Assembly (NCBI GenBank): GCA_020091685.1
Contig: CM034592.1
Location: 42,677,622-42,741,621, forward strand
Length of the DNA: 64,000 nucleotides
Reading direction: 5' to 3'
Source: Lutjanus erythropterus
Lineage: Eukaryota > Chordata > Actinopteri > Lutjaniformes > Lutjanidae
The notes beneath the pieces were generated by a model that was not told the origin of the DNA, searched no databases, and saw nothing but the letters and a program-made list of their open reading frames with translations. Made by a program: the position numbers and the translations under genes. This document shows, one piece after another, positions 36,088-47,525 of this stretch; position 1 is the first letter of the stretch, and each line of letters starts with the position of its first letter.

Positions 36088-37768
36088 AAAATTAAATACT
36101 AATTATTTTTTCGGATTTACAATGCTTTCCATATACTGTGCATTCTTCAAAATGTAATGTTTAACACACTGGTGTGTGTTGCTCTGTATAACATGCACTG
36201 ATTTAACCACCCAAAATCTATTTCTAGAATATGATGTACCATCTGTGGTCTTGAAAGGCGGCTCTGAAAACCTTCTGTGCAGCAGCTGCTGTCAGATTAG
36301 ATTCCTTACAACACCAGTGGATTCTAATATTCACCTGGTTGTGCGCCAGAAAATATCTACATGTCAACCAAAGATTTTTGTAAAATCTACTTCCCCGCTG
36401 TCTCTGATTGGATGCTAGTGTGTCATGTTAAGTCTTTATACTTGATGTCTTGGAAGCTGAGCTTTATGTTCAGAACTAGAACATTGTATTCCCAAACTTG
36501 ATGATCTTGTTTTGTGTTCAGCATTGTTCTATAGTTACACACTGTACTTTTTTTCCTTTACTTTTTTCCACAGTCAGCATCACACACTTGTCAAACATTG
36601 AACATGTTGTGTGCAGTTTGCTGGTGTCATCTTACCAAAACCAAAGCTGACTGATGCTGCTGTGTGTTCCTTTGTATCGGTCTTTGTCCGTAATGATGTA
36701 TGACATCACCAAGTCCTGTCTCCCCTCTCTGCCAGTGACAGAGGACAGTGTGAGGTGACCACATGCTTATCTTACAGTGGCACTGTAATATTTACATTAC
36801 AGTGAGTAATCAGATTAGCTGCCAGACAGCTTCTGATCTGATGATTCCTAAAATAGGCTCAAAGCAAAGCGAAAACACAGCATGTACAAGCGTGTAAATG
36901 TCAGTGCGAGCTTAGCTGCGAGGTTCGAAAAGGTTTGATCTCCACTGAGAGGAAACGCACACAGTCATAGTTATGTATAATTCAGTGTTGAGTTCAACAA
37001 GCTGGTGGCTAGTTTTAGTTCAGAGCAGCACTGCATGGCAACTGATAATGTAGATGAAAACACATTCCAACAACACCTGTCAGTGACCAGAGCCCAAATT
37101 GATTTATTTGCAAAAAAACCTAGAAGACAATGGTATAAGTCATGTTCATTGCTATTGAGGAAAGTAGTTATGTTCCTCTAGTACCCAGCCAACCAAAACT
37201 CCTCCGGGAGTGGCCTTGCTAATTTTCTGGTGGTGCTGCCCAGAATGTCATCATGGAGATTCTGGATCCAAAGCAAACAAATGACTTTCACTCAGCGATG
37301 AATGGTTTTATTGATTTTTGTTGGGAAAAAAAAAAAAATACAATTCAGATCTAAGCTGTCACCGGTGTGATCCAGGACAGCAGAAATGGTAATTTATGAA
37401 CAGGTGAGGTTCAGCAGTGAGAGGACATGATTGTGCCGACCAGGAACAGCTTCTCCTAATGAAGGAGTGACCACAAAAAAATGACAAATATCACGAATTG
37501 AAAGATAATAAATATGCGCACATGAATGCCCAAGACTGGACACATGAAACTATAAAGGAGCTGCAAAATCCATCCAATGATTATCTGAAAAGGTAGAAAC
37601 TTAAAAATATTCTCATTCTATCTGTCCTCTATTCTTCATTCTTAAATAACAGATGTGTTAATGTAAACACTTATTTTTTCAATTCAGTTCAAAAATATTT
37701 GTGGTATTCAAATTAAAATACATATACACTTAAAGTATATAATAAAATAAACTCTGAAAATGTATTTA
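36088..37768. other. Non-coding; possible 3' flank of the Myb/SANT pseudogene
   Basis: On the minus strand this follows the pseudogene's double stop. A minus-strand AATAAA at 37307-37312 could be its polyadenylation signal, about 460 bases after the stop. The plus-strand frame at 36176-36418 has no motif. Confidence 0.35.
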
Positions 37769-38305
37769 TTACACAGCAGAACACTGCTTGTCAAGAAATG
37801 CCTGCATGATGCGTTCAAATGAGTCCTGAGACGTCTTCTTTACTTTGAGGTGTTCCTCATGCTACTTCAGCTTCTTTGAGAAGATCCAGCAGTTCTCCCT
37901 CTTGCCCCTTCCTCTTTCCCATAGGGGTGGTAGCAGTGGCAAGTAGAGGTGGTGCAGTTCTCTGCCGTTGGCTACACCTTTAGCAGTCTCTATCACAGGG
38001 AAATCTTCATCGTGACGCCCTCCGATTAGCACACCGATTTCATTATAAAACTGAAATTTTGTTGCACCTTTCCCTGTTGAATTATTTCAGTCTTTAACTT
38101 TTTCAAAGCTGTGTAACTACGTACTTTCTGGATACCCTTTCATGGTAAAGTCCTTCCTAAAACTGGTCATCCTCTGGACTATATCGTGCCAGAAAACCTT
38201 TCTTTGGCCTCTGGTTTGTTTCACCAGCTCACTCAGCTCAGCACCACTTTTAGGAAGGTCTGCATTGCTCCATGAAAGGTACTCATACAACAATGCTGTG
38301 TTGGA
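37769..38305 (-). pseudogene. Myb/SANT-like DNA-binding protein, dead copy
   Basis: One minus-strand frame runs the whole length with only three internal stops and no frameshift, then ends in two tandem TAA codons (37766-37771). It reads YEYLSWSNADL, then KVFWHDIVQRM, KGYPEST, a stop, SFEKVKD, a stop where the family has H, NNSTGKGATKFQFYNEI, then LIGGRHDED. A basic tail KRENCWIFSKKLK is followed by a third stop and a helical end, SFERIMQAFLDKQ. The order W...IV.RM, GY...KVKD.NN.(S/T)G.G...F.FY.E, LG.RP, then a charged tail is that of the Myb/SANT-like (MADF-related) domain of vertebrate MSANTD-type proteins and PIF/Harbinger partner proteins. A splice-acceptor-like ctcctaatttag precedes the start. 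Family assignment is an inference from motifs. Confidence 0.6.
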
Positions 38306-38559
38306 CTAAATTAGGAGTAGAAATCCTGCTGCTGATGGGACACATGCTGTGGTTTTAAGGTCTGTGCTCCACAAGGGGATATCCAATAAATATTGAGTTT
38401 AGTTTAGTTGTTAGTTTCATTTACATAACGCCTGGCATCCCCTCCTGTTTAGTGTAACATCTGTGTGATGGGTTGGCTGAGACAAACATCCAAGTGAAGA
38501 TTCATGTTGTTAGCAACCTGAAGCTTGATAACTGTGCAATACTACTTTTCAATATCAGA
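38306..38559. other. Unassigned flank of the pseudogene
   Basis: On the minus strand this precedes the homologous frame. A stop codon sits immediately upstream in the same frame, so any 5' exon lies elsewhere or is lost. No terminal inverted repeat was identified. Confidence 0.3.
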
Positions 38560-39010
38560 GGCTATATTATTCTTATCCTATACAATTTTCAATGTCATGG
38601 TCTGTACAGTATGCACAATATCATGTTTTAATACACTGTGAAATATTACTTTCAGTATCACAATTACTTTTCATTATTATCATGTATAAATGAATTCAAT
38701 GTCATGCTATCTTTACATTCATTATGTGGTGCAATATAACTCTTATTATCTCTCAGGATCACTGCCAATATTACTTTCGATCTAATTGCCATTACTACTT
38801 TTTCTGTATAGCTTACTTTTGTACTTAACTTATCTTACTTTAATTGTTATTAGACACTGCATTTTTAGCATTTACTGCTCATACAGTTTATATTTATATT
38901 TAACTTTTTGAATGGTTATTTGTATGTTACTGTAATTTTGGAGCTATCTGGCACAGGGATTTCCTTCTGGATTAATAAAGTTCTATCTTATCTTGTCTTG
39001 TCTTATCTAA
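38560..39010 (+). mobile_element. LINE 3' untranslated tail
   Basis: It ends gcacagggatttccttctgg, attaataaag and a tail of atctt/gtctt units (38985-39009). This is the typical finish of CR1/L2-type fish LINEs (gggatttcccttcgggatcaataaag, known from the family). Upstream are repeated tgcaatat/cacaatat words like those in the tail of the 57.2-59.5 kb LINE. No coding part is left, consistent with 5' truncation. Confidence 0.65.
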
Positions 39011-41304
39011 ATAAATAAGTTTTCTAACTAGTCTAGGTGCCTCTACACTGACAGCAACTAACTAACTAAGCCTAACTAACTTTATATGCAATGGGACTAT
39101 GTGAACTGGTAAAAACTGTCTTACCATCAACCCTGTGTTAACTTTCATCTGCCATGTTTCACTGTCATATGTCAACCCAGCAAATCATGTTCCAAAATTT
39201 TCTGACTTGAGAAGTTGTTGTTGCAACTTGAAGGGCATGAATTTTCTCAATTTGGAGCTCATGATTATTCCAAAAATACATGAAGGTGTTATAGTCTAGA
39301 AGTTGTCCATTGTAACCCCCTCCCTGCACGGACTTTGATGCTTTTTATACTTCGTAGCCTGAATTTGTCCTGTTATAATTACTATGGCCACTAGAGGCTG
39401 CTGCCTAACAATAAACGTACATATGTATCATGCGAGATGCTTGCACAGGCAACCTAAATGGTCTTTTTTCTGGTGAGGGAAGGCTGTCATTTCATAATGT
39501 ATTACATACATCCACAAATTTGACAGTTTGGCTTTTTCAGATTAACAGTTGAAACTGTTGAAATGCCCAGAAATGTTTTTTAAAATGCTAATTTTCCAGT
39601 TGGAGGTGTACTTGTGAACTCAAACAGTTATATGACCAATTCAGTGCCTTTGTTTGCCTTTTTATCAGATGAAATTCTTAAATCACTCAGAGACAGGCAT
39701 ATAATTTTAATATCCAGACAAGCTGTGTGTAATCTATTCTTGCAACATTTTAAAAGTTTGAATAAGATTAACTTGAATGTAAGCACACACTGACTTTTCT
39801 CTTCATGTTTTGTAGCCCAGAAGTTTTATTTCTTACACTTGATTCAGCTTGTTAGATAGTGAGCCAAAGGTCGCTATAAAAAAAGCTCTTTCGCCTTATC
39901 AGTCACATGCTATCTGCGGGGGTCTGGTCGCTTTATATCAGGAGGTTTGGGCTATAAACAGCAGCTATGAAAAGGTGATGGTGAGAAGTCTCACAAGCTT
40001 TAAAAAAAAGCTGACATAGTTCTGCACAGTTTGCATTTTCAGACATTTATGGCAATAGCAGTCAAATCAGGCAAAAGTCCAAAAATAAAGAGGAAAAAGT
40101 ATTTAACTGACAATAAGCAAAAACTGAGGACATAAAGTTGCTCAAAAAATGTTCCCAATTTATCACAGCTCCTCTGCTGTGACATTTGGTAGCCTATTTC
40201 ATGCATTCCAATTAGTTTCCAATTAGTGCTGCAAACATCAGCATTTGCAGACTTAACACTCATTGGGACAGGATTAACATTCCAGTGGGAGGTGGGCAAT
40301 TAAATGTATGAGGAAAATCATGTGACCCTTGTCGCACAGGGCTCAGTGAAGGATATGCTGCTCTTTGTGCAAAAAAAAAATCTAAGACACTTTAAATCAT
40401 GGGTTCTCTGTCAGGATTCTATAAATACAATGGCTCAGTTTTCCCAAATTGCATTTGCATGTGTTTAATTTTGGATGTATAGGAAGGTCCAACAACGTCC
40501 GTGTAATATACAACATGAAACAGGCTGAAAAAATTAACTTGTTCCAATGTCTCATTGTTTTGCAGGGTAACTATTAGATGTCAGAAATTAAGCATTTGGG
40601 GAAATAAAAATATTTATTGTGACATTTTGAAATTATAAAATAAGTAAAAGTTGTTTTGAAATCCCAGGTCACTGTCATCTGAGGTTTTGTTTTTCTGAGT
40701 GCGTGTGAATGTTGGTATGTCTTTCCGTGACTGCAGCAGTGAAGGCAGCTTTGCTCTGAGCATTGCTCAGAGCAATGTGTGGGTGGAAAGAAATTCTGCG
40801 CTGGAACTGAACCCCAAGACTCGACGGCATTCCCAGCTAGATTTGTCTCCAGGCACCACACAGAGAGCATGACAAGCATCTGGCACACGGTGACACACAG
40901 TGCAGAGTGACAGGTGGGATGAAGGGGGGCAGATTTATGATCAGTGACCCGCCCACCACCACCCTCCCCCTCCTGCACGACCTGTCACCAATTTGTAGCA
41001 TATCTCTGATGGTTAGATTGAGCTTTTGTTTGGGTCTGCCTGTCTTCCATTTCGACCATGTTCTCCGTCTTTCCTGCATAACAGACCTGTTGACGACGAC
41101 GACGACCTAGACACGACTGTGAAAACAATGTGAGCCTCGCTTTCGTTTTCTTAAGAGTTTCATAATGACTTCTAATCCCCAGCAATGAGCCTGCAACCTT
41201 CCCTGGAACTTTACCCCCCCATAACACTTGTTCCCTTGCAGTAATATTCACTCCCTTCTTTCAACACATCCATCCAACCACGCCCGACTGATGCAGATAA
41301 AAAC
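39011..41304. other. Non-coding stretch
   Basis: Overlapping frames at 40574-41251 lie on both strands and show no motif. A short (GAC)n run sits at 41091-41106. Nothing else was supportable. Confidence 0.4.
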
Positions 41305-41510
41305 CTCCCTACTTCCCTCCTTCCTCCACTCTTTCCTTTCCTTCCTGTCTCCTTTCTCCTCTTCTGGCTCCCCAACTCCCTCCACCCTTTCTGCCTTCCT
41401 AACCTTTTGTTTTATATATCAAATGCCATCACCCCTTTCTGCCCTTTTATTTTCATGATCCTCTCCCCTCCCCTCCTCCTCCTTTCATCTTCACTCCTTC
41501 ATTCCATTTT
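41305..41510 (+). repeat. Polypyrimidine tract
   Basis: About 200 bases dominated by C and T (ctccctacttccctccttcc, cctcccctcctcctcctttc). It gives rise to a Ser/Leu/Pro-rich chance frame at 41228-41458. It is probably a decayed CT microsatellite region. Confidence 0.8.
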
Positions 41511-41911
41511 CCTAAAACAATGACAAATAAAAACTGTGCTGTGTCAGCTGCATTTCTTGAGTCTTTATCACATGATGTAGGAGCGGTTACAAAATGAAGA
41601 GGCAAACAAGTAGATTATGACATTTCGGAATGAACCTCTGAACTTCAACCTCTTTATTTCTAATTTAATTTTGTATGCAACGATTGTCATCTTGAGTCAA
41701 GCCGGTGTGAATGTGTTTTATTGTGGGGCTGATGGATGAGCCCTCCACCATCATTGCATCGCAATTCAAAAGTCCTCTGTATTAGTAAGTTTCCATGGAG
41801 TTGTTGCCTAAGTTTCATTTTTGACATATGGAGAGAAATAAAAAAAAAGAAGAAGCTGTTGCTGCTGTTCATTGCACCACATCTCCATGCTGTATTTATT
41901 ATTTTTTTGTT
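41511..41911. other. Non-coding stretch
   Basis: Two opposed frames at 41687-41926 mark only a stop-poor patch. No motif was recognised. Confidence 0.4.
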
Positions 41912-42262
41912 AAGGGGATAGTTCACCCAGAAATGAAAATTCAGTCATTATCTTCTCACCCTCAAGCTGATTGAGGGTCGGTTTTAGTTTTTTTACTCCA
42001 CAAAAAACTGCTGGATTTTTACAGGAAAACAGCGTTGCAGAATCTCCCAAACAATTTAAATTAATGGTGACCATTTTTCATAACGTAATGTAAAAAACAA
42101 CCAGAAAATGTCTCCATACTGCTCATCTGGTGTAATCCAAGTGTCCTAAGTCTTGAAAGACGTCCTTTACACCATTTACACGGGTGAAATAAGCAAGTAA
42201 CATACATTCACTGTGGACAATTTCACATGCATATTTGGTAGAAATCACCTAACCCTAATGTG
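41912..42262 (+). mobile_element. Common fish MITE ('atagttcaccc' type)
   Basis: It starts aaggggatagttcacccag, aatgaaaattcagtcattat and ctcaccctcaagctgat. It continues through cagcgttgcag, ctggtgtaatccaagtgtcc, gggtgaaataagcaagtaac, ggacaatttcacatgc and gaaatcacctaaccctaatg. I recognise this order as a high-copy teleost non-autonomous DNA repeat. It is non-coding; its 3' end is uncertain because of decay into the GT microsatellite that follows. Confidence 0.6.
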
Positions 42263-42303
42263 TTTTAAATTGCTCTGATCAGAAATGTATAAATCTGGTA
42301 CAA

Positions 42304-42304
<1 letters not shown>

Positions 42305-42346
<42 letters not shown>

Positions 42347-42350
42347 GGTG
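42305..42350 (+). repeat. (GT)n followed by (GGGT)n
   Basis: About 17 GT units, then three GGGT/GGTG units. This is a compound microsatellite whose G-runs may favour quadruplex formation. Confidence 0.93.
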
Positions 42351-42582
42351 GATGTGATGGAAGCAAGCGTGCACCTGTGATTCAAATCTAGCTGTGATAA
42401 ATCAGCACAAGAAAGGAAAATTATGCTCCCTTCTCCCTCCAAGGGGGACTAGAATACACCAGTGGCGTTGATGAGCAGATCCCCTTTGTGTTTGCATCTT
42501 GTTGCACAAGCACGACTAGGTGAAACTATACTACTGCAATGCATGCTATTTCACAGATCAATATTTGGTTGCAGTAACATCT

Positions 42583-42807
42583 AGAAATGCATTTGGCGAG
42601 GTAGGTCAGTTGGTAGAACATGCACCCAGTGAACTAAGGATGTAAGTTCTCTGCAGCAGCCGTGGGTTTAGGGTTAGGGTTGACTCCCACCTGTGGCCCT
42701 TTCCTGCGAGTCATTCCCCCTCTGTTTCTCCCCCTTTCCTGTCATATCCATATCCATATCAATTAAAAGCAAAAGAAAAGCCCCCAAAAAGAAACAAAGA
42801 AATGCAT
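42583..42807 (+). mobile_element. tRNA-derived SINE with perfect target-site duplication
   Basis: The body at 42593-42797 is bounded on both sides by the identical 10-mer agaaatgcat (42583-42592 and 42798-42807), a target-site duplication. The head is tRNA-like: an A-box-like taggtcagttgg at 42602-42613 and a B-box-like ggttgactccc at 42678-42688. The tRNA-unrelated part reads cacctgtggccctttcctgc, gtcattccccctctg and ccctttcctgtcat. The tail is caattaaaagcaaaagaaaa and gcccccaaaaa. The head-plus-body order is that of an abundant percomorph SINE known to me. LINE-mobilised; RNA polymerase III is the expected transcriber. Confidence 0.88.
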
Positions 42808-43995
42808 CAATGCAGCAGCAAATTTACAGGCTAGCAGATTTAATGCACATGTAAATGATGCAATGTTTTCATTAATTTTTTTAAAGGGTTTGCAGACACT
42901 TTATTTGAGAGAGACATTAAAGTCCTCTGGTCAAAAAAACTGAATGTAAATTTAATTGAGAGAAAATTCCACATCTTTAATGCTACCTTTCTATAGGTCA
43001 AGAGTGGGTTATTATTTTTCATGGGGAGTCACATAAGAAATTGATCAGGCTGCAATGGGCCAGGCACAAATGTGATCTAATGTCCTAATAATGGCCAAAT
43101 CTCTTAGAATGGAATAGTCAGAAGTGTTCTATGTAGGGTACACCGGCACATATACGTCTATGAGCTACTTACTGTGGGTCACCTTTTCTGCATTGCCATG
43201 TGATGGAAGTACATCACATTAAACAACAGTAGAAGAACAATGTAAACAACATGGATGTACGGCATCAAGTGAATAAAGCTATAGTTTAAGACGGTTAATT
43301 TTCGGCACCAGTAAACAAAGCACTGGTCCCTGCCAGAATAAAGGCCCTATACAGGTTTGACAATAAGACCTCAGTTAGATTTTACATGCAGTATTTCTAA
43401 GTGGTCATGATGTCATGGAAGCTTTGTGTTTTCTTACATTTTCTCTGTCAGTGGAGAGTACAACATCGGAGAAGTTTAAAAAAAGGCTCAGTAATTTTCT
43501 CTTATTCAGTGACACAATTTTAGCAAAAACCATCTGCACTGGAAACCTTGTGTTTGCAGAATTCTACTCTCTTTATCACAGTGAATAAGAGGACAAAAAC
43601 ACAGTGATTGCTCAGCAGCAGTCTCTTATTCAGAAATAAAACAAGGTGAAACAGAAGTCCCCTGGATGTAACTCCAGTTCCATGATGAAATTACAGAGTG
43701 CTGTGGAAAATATGATTATAGCACAGCCTGATCACGTACAATACATCAGTCTGAACCTACGCTACTGTGGTATGTAATCAGACAGCCCTGTCGCCTAGAA
43801 ATTATGTTTGTGTACAAATAATGAGCAACAGCAAATATGTTTTTTTATGCTGCTATAAACATAATGAAGACAAGTTATTAATTAACGCAATGGTTCTTGA
43901 CCTTTTTCTCTTTTTCTCTTGGAGCCCCCCCCCCCAATGTGTATCTAAGGAAAGCTGAGCCCCCCCAGCCTGAATACAGATTTTTGTTTAAAGTG
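42808..43995. other. Non-coding stretch
   Basis: A poly-C run lies at 43925-43935. The open frames at 42840-43022 and 43767-43958 have no motif. Nothing else was seen. Confidence 0.4.
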
Positions 43996-44445
43996 CAGCA
44001 TTTGTACAGGCGCTGAAATCCTTGACAACATTTAAATTTTAATGTTTTCAAGGTCTGAAAAGTGCTTGCGTTTTAGATAAAGTGCTTGATTAAAAGTATA
44101 ATAAATTGCTGCCTGACTGAATTAGTTAACTTTTTAGATAAAGAAATAAAATAAGTCAGATATTTGCTGATCCAGATTGTACAGGAAGGTAATGATTTAT
44201 CATTAATCAATTAATTGCCAAATAAGAATTTAACCGATTAAACCTGTATTAATTGATAATTAATCAGTGCGCCTCAACTTTTGTTTTGGCAGAGCCATTC
44301 TTTGGATAAAGAAACTTTAAATTAAACTTAAAATATGAAAAAAGAGACAACTGAAAATGAGAAAAATGTGTGTTTTATATCTTATTAATTATTAATGATG
44401 AATAAATATGCTTCAAAAGTGCTTGAAAAAGGTGTACGAACCCTG
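43996..44445 (+). mobile_element. hAT-like MITE family H, copy 3
   Basis: It opens cagcatttgtacaggcgctg and closes ggtgtacgaaccctg. The complement of the last 12 bases (cagggttcgtac) agrees at 9 of 12 with the start. Inside are gctgaaatccttgac, tttcaaggtctg, aaagtgcttg and, near the end, aaagtgcttgaaaaagg, all shared with copies 1 and 2. The interior includes an attaatcaattaatt-rich patch near 44201-44270. It is non-coding. Confidence 0.7.
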
Positions 44446-47389
44446 AAACTGTGATTTCAGTTAATGTAAAAATCTGATTTTGAGGACCTCAGAGCAGACA
44501 AAGTCTTGGGGACTATTTCCTCACCTTAACCAAAGAACTGTAAAGTTGTAAGAGTCTGGATGCAAATCCTGAAACCCTGAGAGACACAGCTGCATATCCA
44601 CAGTGTTCCTTGTACTCTGCAAACAAAACTGACATGTGACTGTATTTACACCAAAGTAACCTTCCACCAAGTCACAGCAGTTTATATGTATCATCCCTGC
44701 TAAGACTCGGAGGTCTCTCCACTAATAAGACTAACTTTTAAAAACTTTCATCTGAACTAGCTGATTTTAGACTGCTGGAGTGACCCATTAGCTCTGCCTG
44801 TACTGCATGTGACAGCATCCTGACATACCTACAGCACTACAAACCTTCCTTAATGCAATAAACATTAATTCAGTTTAATCATTTATGCTCAAACACCAAT
44901 TATCAAACAGTTTGTGAGATTTCTCATCCAGCCTCCTCTGTTCTACTGTCCTTACTGTAATGCTACAGACACACACACACGTGGTCACACACCCTCGCTC
45001 TACTGTAAGGGCTCTTGTGTGCAGCTGCCTCTCTGCTCGTCCCTCATCTATCTATAGCTGAAGGCGATGCTCCAGGCTGTGACTCAGCCTCTATTAATGG
45101 GACGGTGGGTTCAGCTGCCTGGATGACTTAAGAGCTTACAGTTACAGTTAGACAAACTAGTTATGCTGGCTGCCATTCACAGGAGCAGGGAAACTTCCAC
45201 ACATAACTCGCTGACTGATTGAAGCCTCAACCTGAATGAATGATAGAAAGCAAGCATGCCCACTCTCATGAGTAAAGTCCCTGTCTGGGGTTTTTCTCAG
45301 GTTAAACTTAAAATGCACAGGAGATTTAACTGAGTTTATGTAGACACTATTCTGCTCATGACATTAGCTGTTTATGCTTAGTTTCACTACATGACTTAGA
45401 TGGGTTTATATTGTAGTTCTCACGATAATTATGGCTTCTCAGAAAAGCCATTGTTTAGCATGTCAGTTGAAATGACATCCACATGCTTTAAGCACATATA
45501 CTGCATATATACCATATCTGTATATATTTATGAGGACAGAGGAGAGTTTCAGCCTTTATAGAATATAAGAGCAATGCTGCTGAATGTTTTATGCCTTACT
45601 GTCAACACAAAAAAATCTCTCTGAGGCTTCTGTCTTTTCTTCTCCCCATTTATGGTGGACATTAAGCTTTATAACAACTGTTCTCATCATCTTATTAAGA
45701 TCAAATAAAAGTACAATGTTGCCCTGGAATTGGAGGTCATAAACCCTGTCACTTTGGCCTGAAGTTGTTTGTACTTTCTCTTTTGTGCTGTCATTATGGA
45801 TAAAAAAACTGGATTATTTTTGATAGTGAAGAAAAAGTCAGAATTTGCACTTGTTATCAGCAGAGTTTTGGGTGTGTTGTTGAGTCGATCAGTAGGACAC
45901 ACTCCCCTGTAGCTCCTGTAGATGTGAAATAAAACTACATTTACCCAAACCAAGAATTGTGTGCATCATATAATCACAGATCATTCTTTCAGAAATTGTA
46001 TAGCATATAGGTAAAGGCCCACAAAGGTTTTGTTTTTCTTCTACCTTATCTCTTTAAGTTATATTTTAAAGGCACTATTTTGGTCAGCGGCACTATGATC
46101 TTATAAATTAGTCAGCACAAGCTCGCCTGTCTATTAGTTAAAGCCACATTCAGACAGAATTAGGTGTTGCGGTGAAAACGACAGTCGTCTCATTCATTTT
46201 GAATGGAGTTATTGCATTTGGGCTGCCGCGGTGGAGGCAGCAGTCAGCTTCTGGAGAGACACAACCTGACGTCACATAGCGGCAATCAGACTGCTCTCTG
46301 AAATATCTGTGAAAACTGGGCGCTATTCAGGCAGAGTTCTTGAACCAAACAATGATAATCTCCCATTTGTGTCCTCATTTGGTTTGCCTTGTGTTCCCAA
46401 AGATAAAGAAATAAGTAGAAGCAAATAACTATAAATAAAATGTTATTTCCTGATTGATTCACAGCAGTTATGTTCTAAGGACAAATAAACATCCTCCCCC
46501 ATGCAGCCACGTAACCTTTATTTATTTACATATTTGTCAGGGACAGTATATATAGGCATTGTTACATTTAAGTAAAAAATGCAACCGATGCAATATACAT
46601 GGGGCTTTTAGCCTTAGGTAATTTGCAGACCTTGTCCTTGGTTAGGCTTTTAATGGATAAAACACAAGACACAACAGTCTAAAACAATGTAAAAGACATT
46701 GACTGTCAACCACTACAACCAGTAAAACAAACTGCAAAGACAGAGAATACCAAACACTACTACAACTGACTAAAATCAACAATTAAGTACAAACCAAATA
46801 CGACACTTAAGAACGACACAGGTAAAAGAGAGTATGCAAACTATGTAGACTCATGTCTGTGTTGGCGTTGACAGATTTGCCCTTGCTTTAGCCATAGTTC
46901 AAACTTTAAAATCAGTTAATGCTTTTAGTTCAGGAAGCAAGGTATTCTGGGAAATTACACAACACATGGCTGCACAGAGAAATGAGAGATGTAGTCCCTT
47001 CATCCTACACACACGCAAAATATATATACAGATCACTGATTGCATTCAGAGTAGACTATGAAAAAATATAAAACAAAATAAAATAAAACATTATATACAG
47101 TTATTTATACACCCAGGAAATAATTCTATAATACAGTTTTTTTATTTGTGTCAGGTTCAACATATGATACTATGGGAAACACTATGTTAATGCACAAAAC
47201 ATCATCTTCCCCGCATCCTGCCTGAGTCTTCTGTGTTACGTCACTTAGAACTGGTCTGCTCGTCAAGTGGAACAAATTGATGCGGGACGTTGTTGAGAAG
47301 GTCTCTGTAGGATGTGGGCACAACAGTCTGGTTTTCTGTCGCTTGGCCCATTTTGTTGGGTTCATTTTACTGAGCGTACATTACTCAGG
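44446..47389. other. Non-coding stretch
   Basis: Segments at about 46130-46330 and 46505-46680 have the feel of dispersed fish repeats (aaagccacattcagacagaa; ggggcttttagcctta) but have no second copy here. No coding frame is defensible. Confidence 0.35.
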
Positions 47390-47525
47390 AGCAGCCTGAA
47401 GTCCAAGCTGGGTTAGCATGGCTCTCATCCCCACTCTCCTCCACTTCTCCCGGGGCGGTCTGTGTTGGTACGTCGTGCTGATCTTGCTGGGTGGTCCAAA
47501 GATGTTGTGCACATTGTTGCTCATC
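47390..47525 (-). pseudogene. Possible LINE ORF2 N-terminal scrap
   Basis: The minus strand reads REKWRRVGMRAMLTQLGLQ, then after a one-base shift LLLSNVRSV, then NKM after another. This resembles the start of CR1/L2 ORF2 (RGKRGGV..RL...G.R.PLP, LLSNVRS..NK.DEL, known from the family). It is short, frameshifted and lacks the rest of the endonuclease, so it is only a suggestion. Confidence 0.3.

Noticed and set aside
38985-39009. Independent pentanucleotide microsatellite
   Set aside because: It directly follows gggatttcc...aataaag and is better read as the simple-repeat tail of a LINE.
41228-41458. Plus-strand Ser/Leu/Pro-rich frame
   Set aside because: It is a translation of a polypyrimidine tract and lacks any domain.
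42664-42681. TTAGGG-like repeats as an interstitial telomere
   Set aside because: Only two to three hexamers and they lie inside the B-box region of a SINE; a local expansion explains them.
42593-42690. A functional tRNA gene
   Set aside because: The A and B boxes are degenerate, no full cloverleaf can be drawn, and the SINE body and target-site duplication show it is a retroposon.
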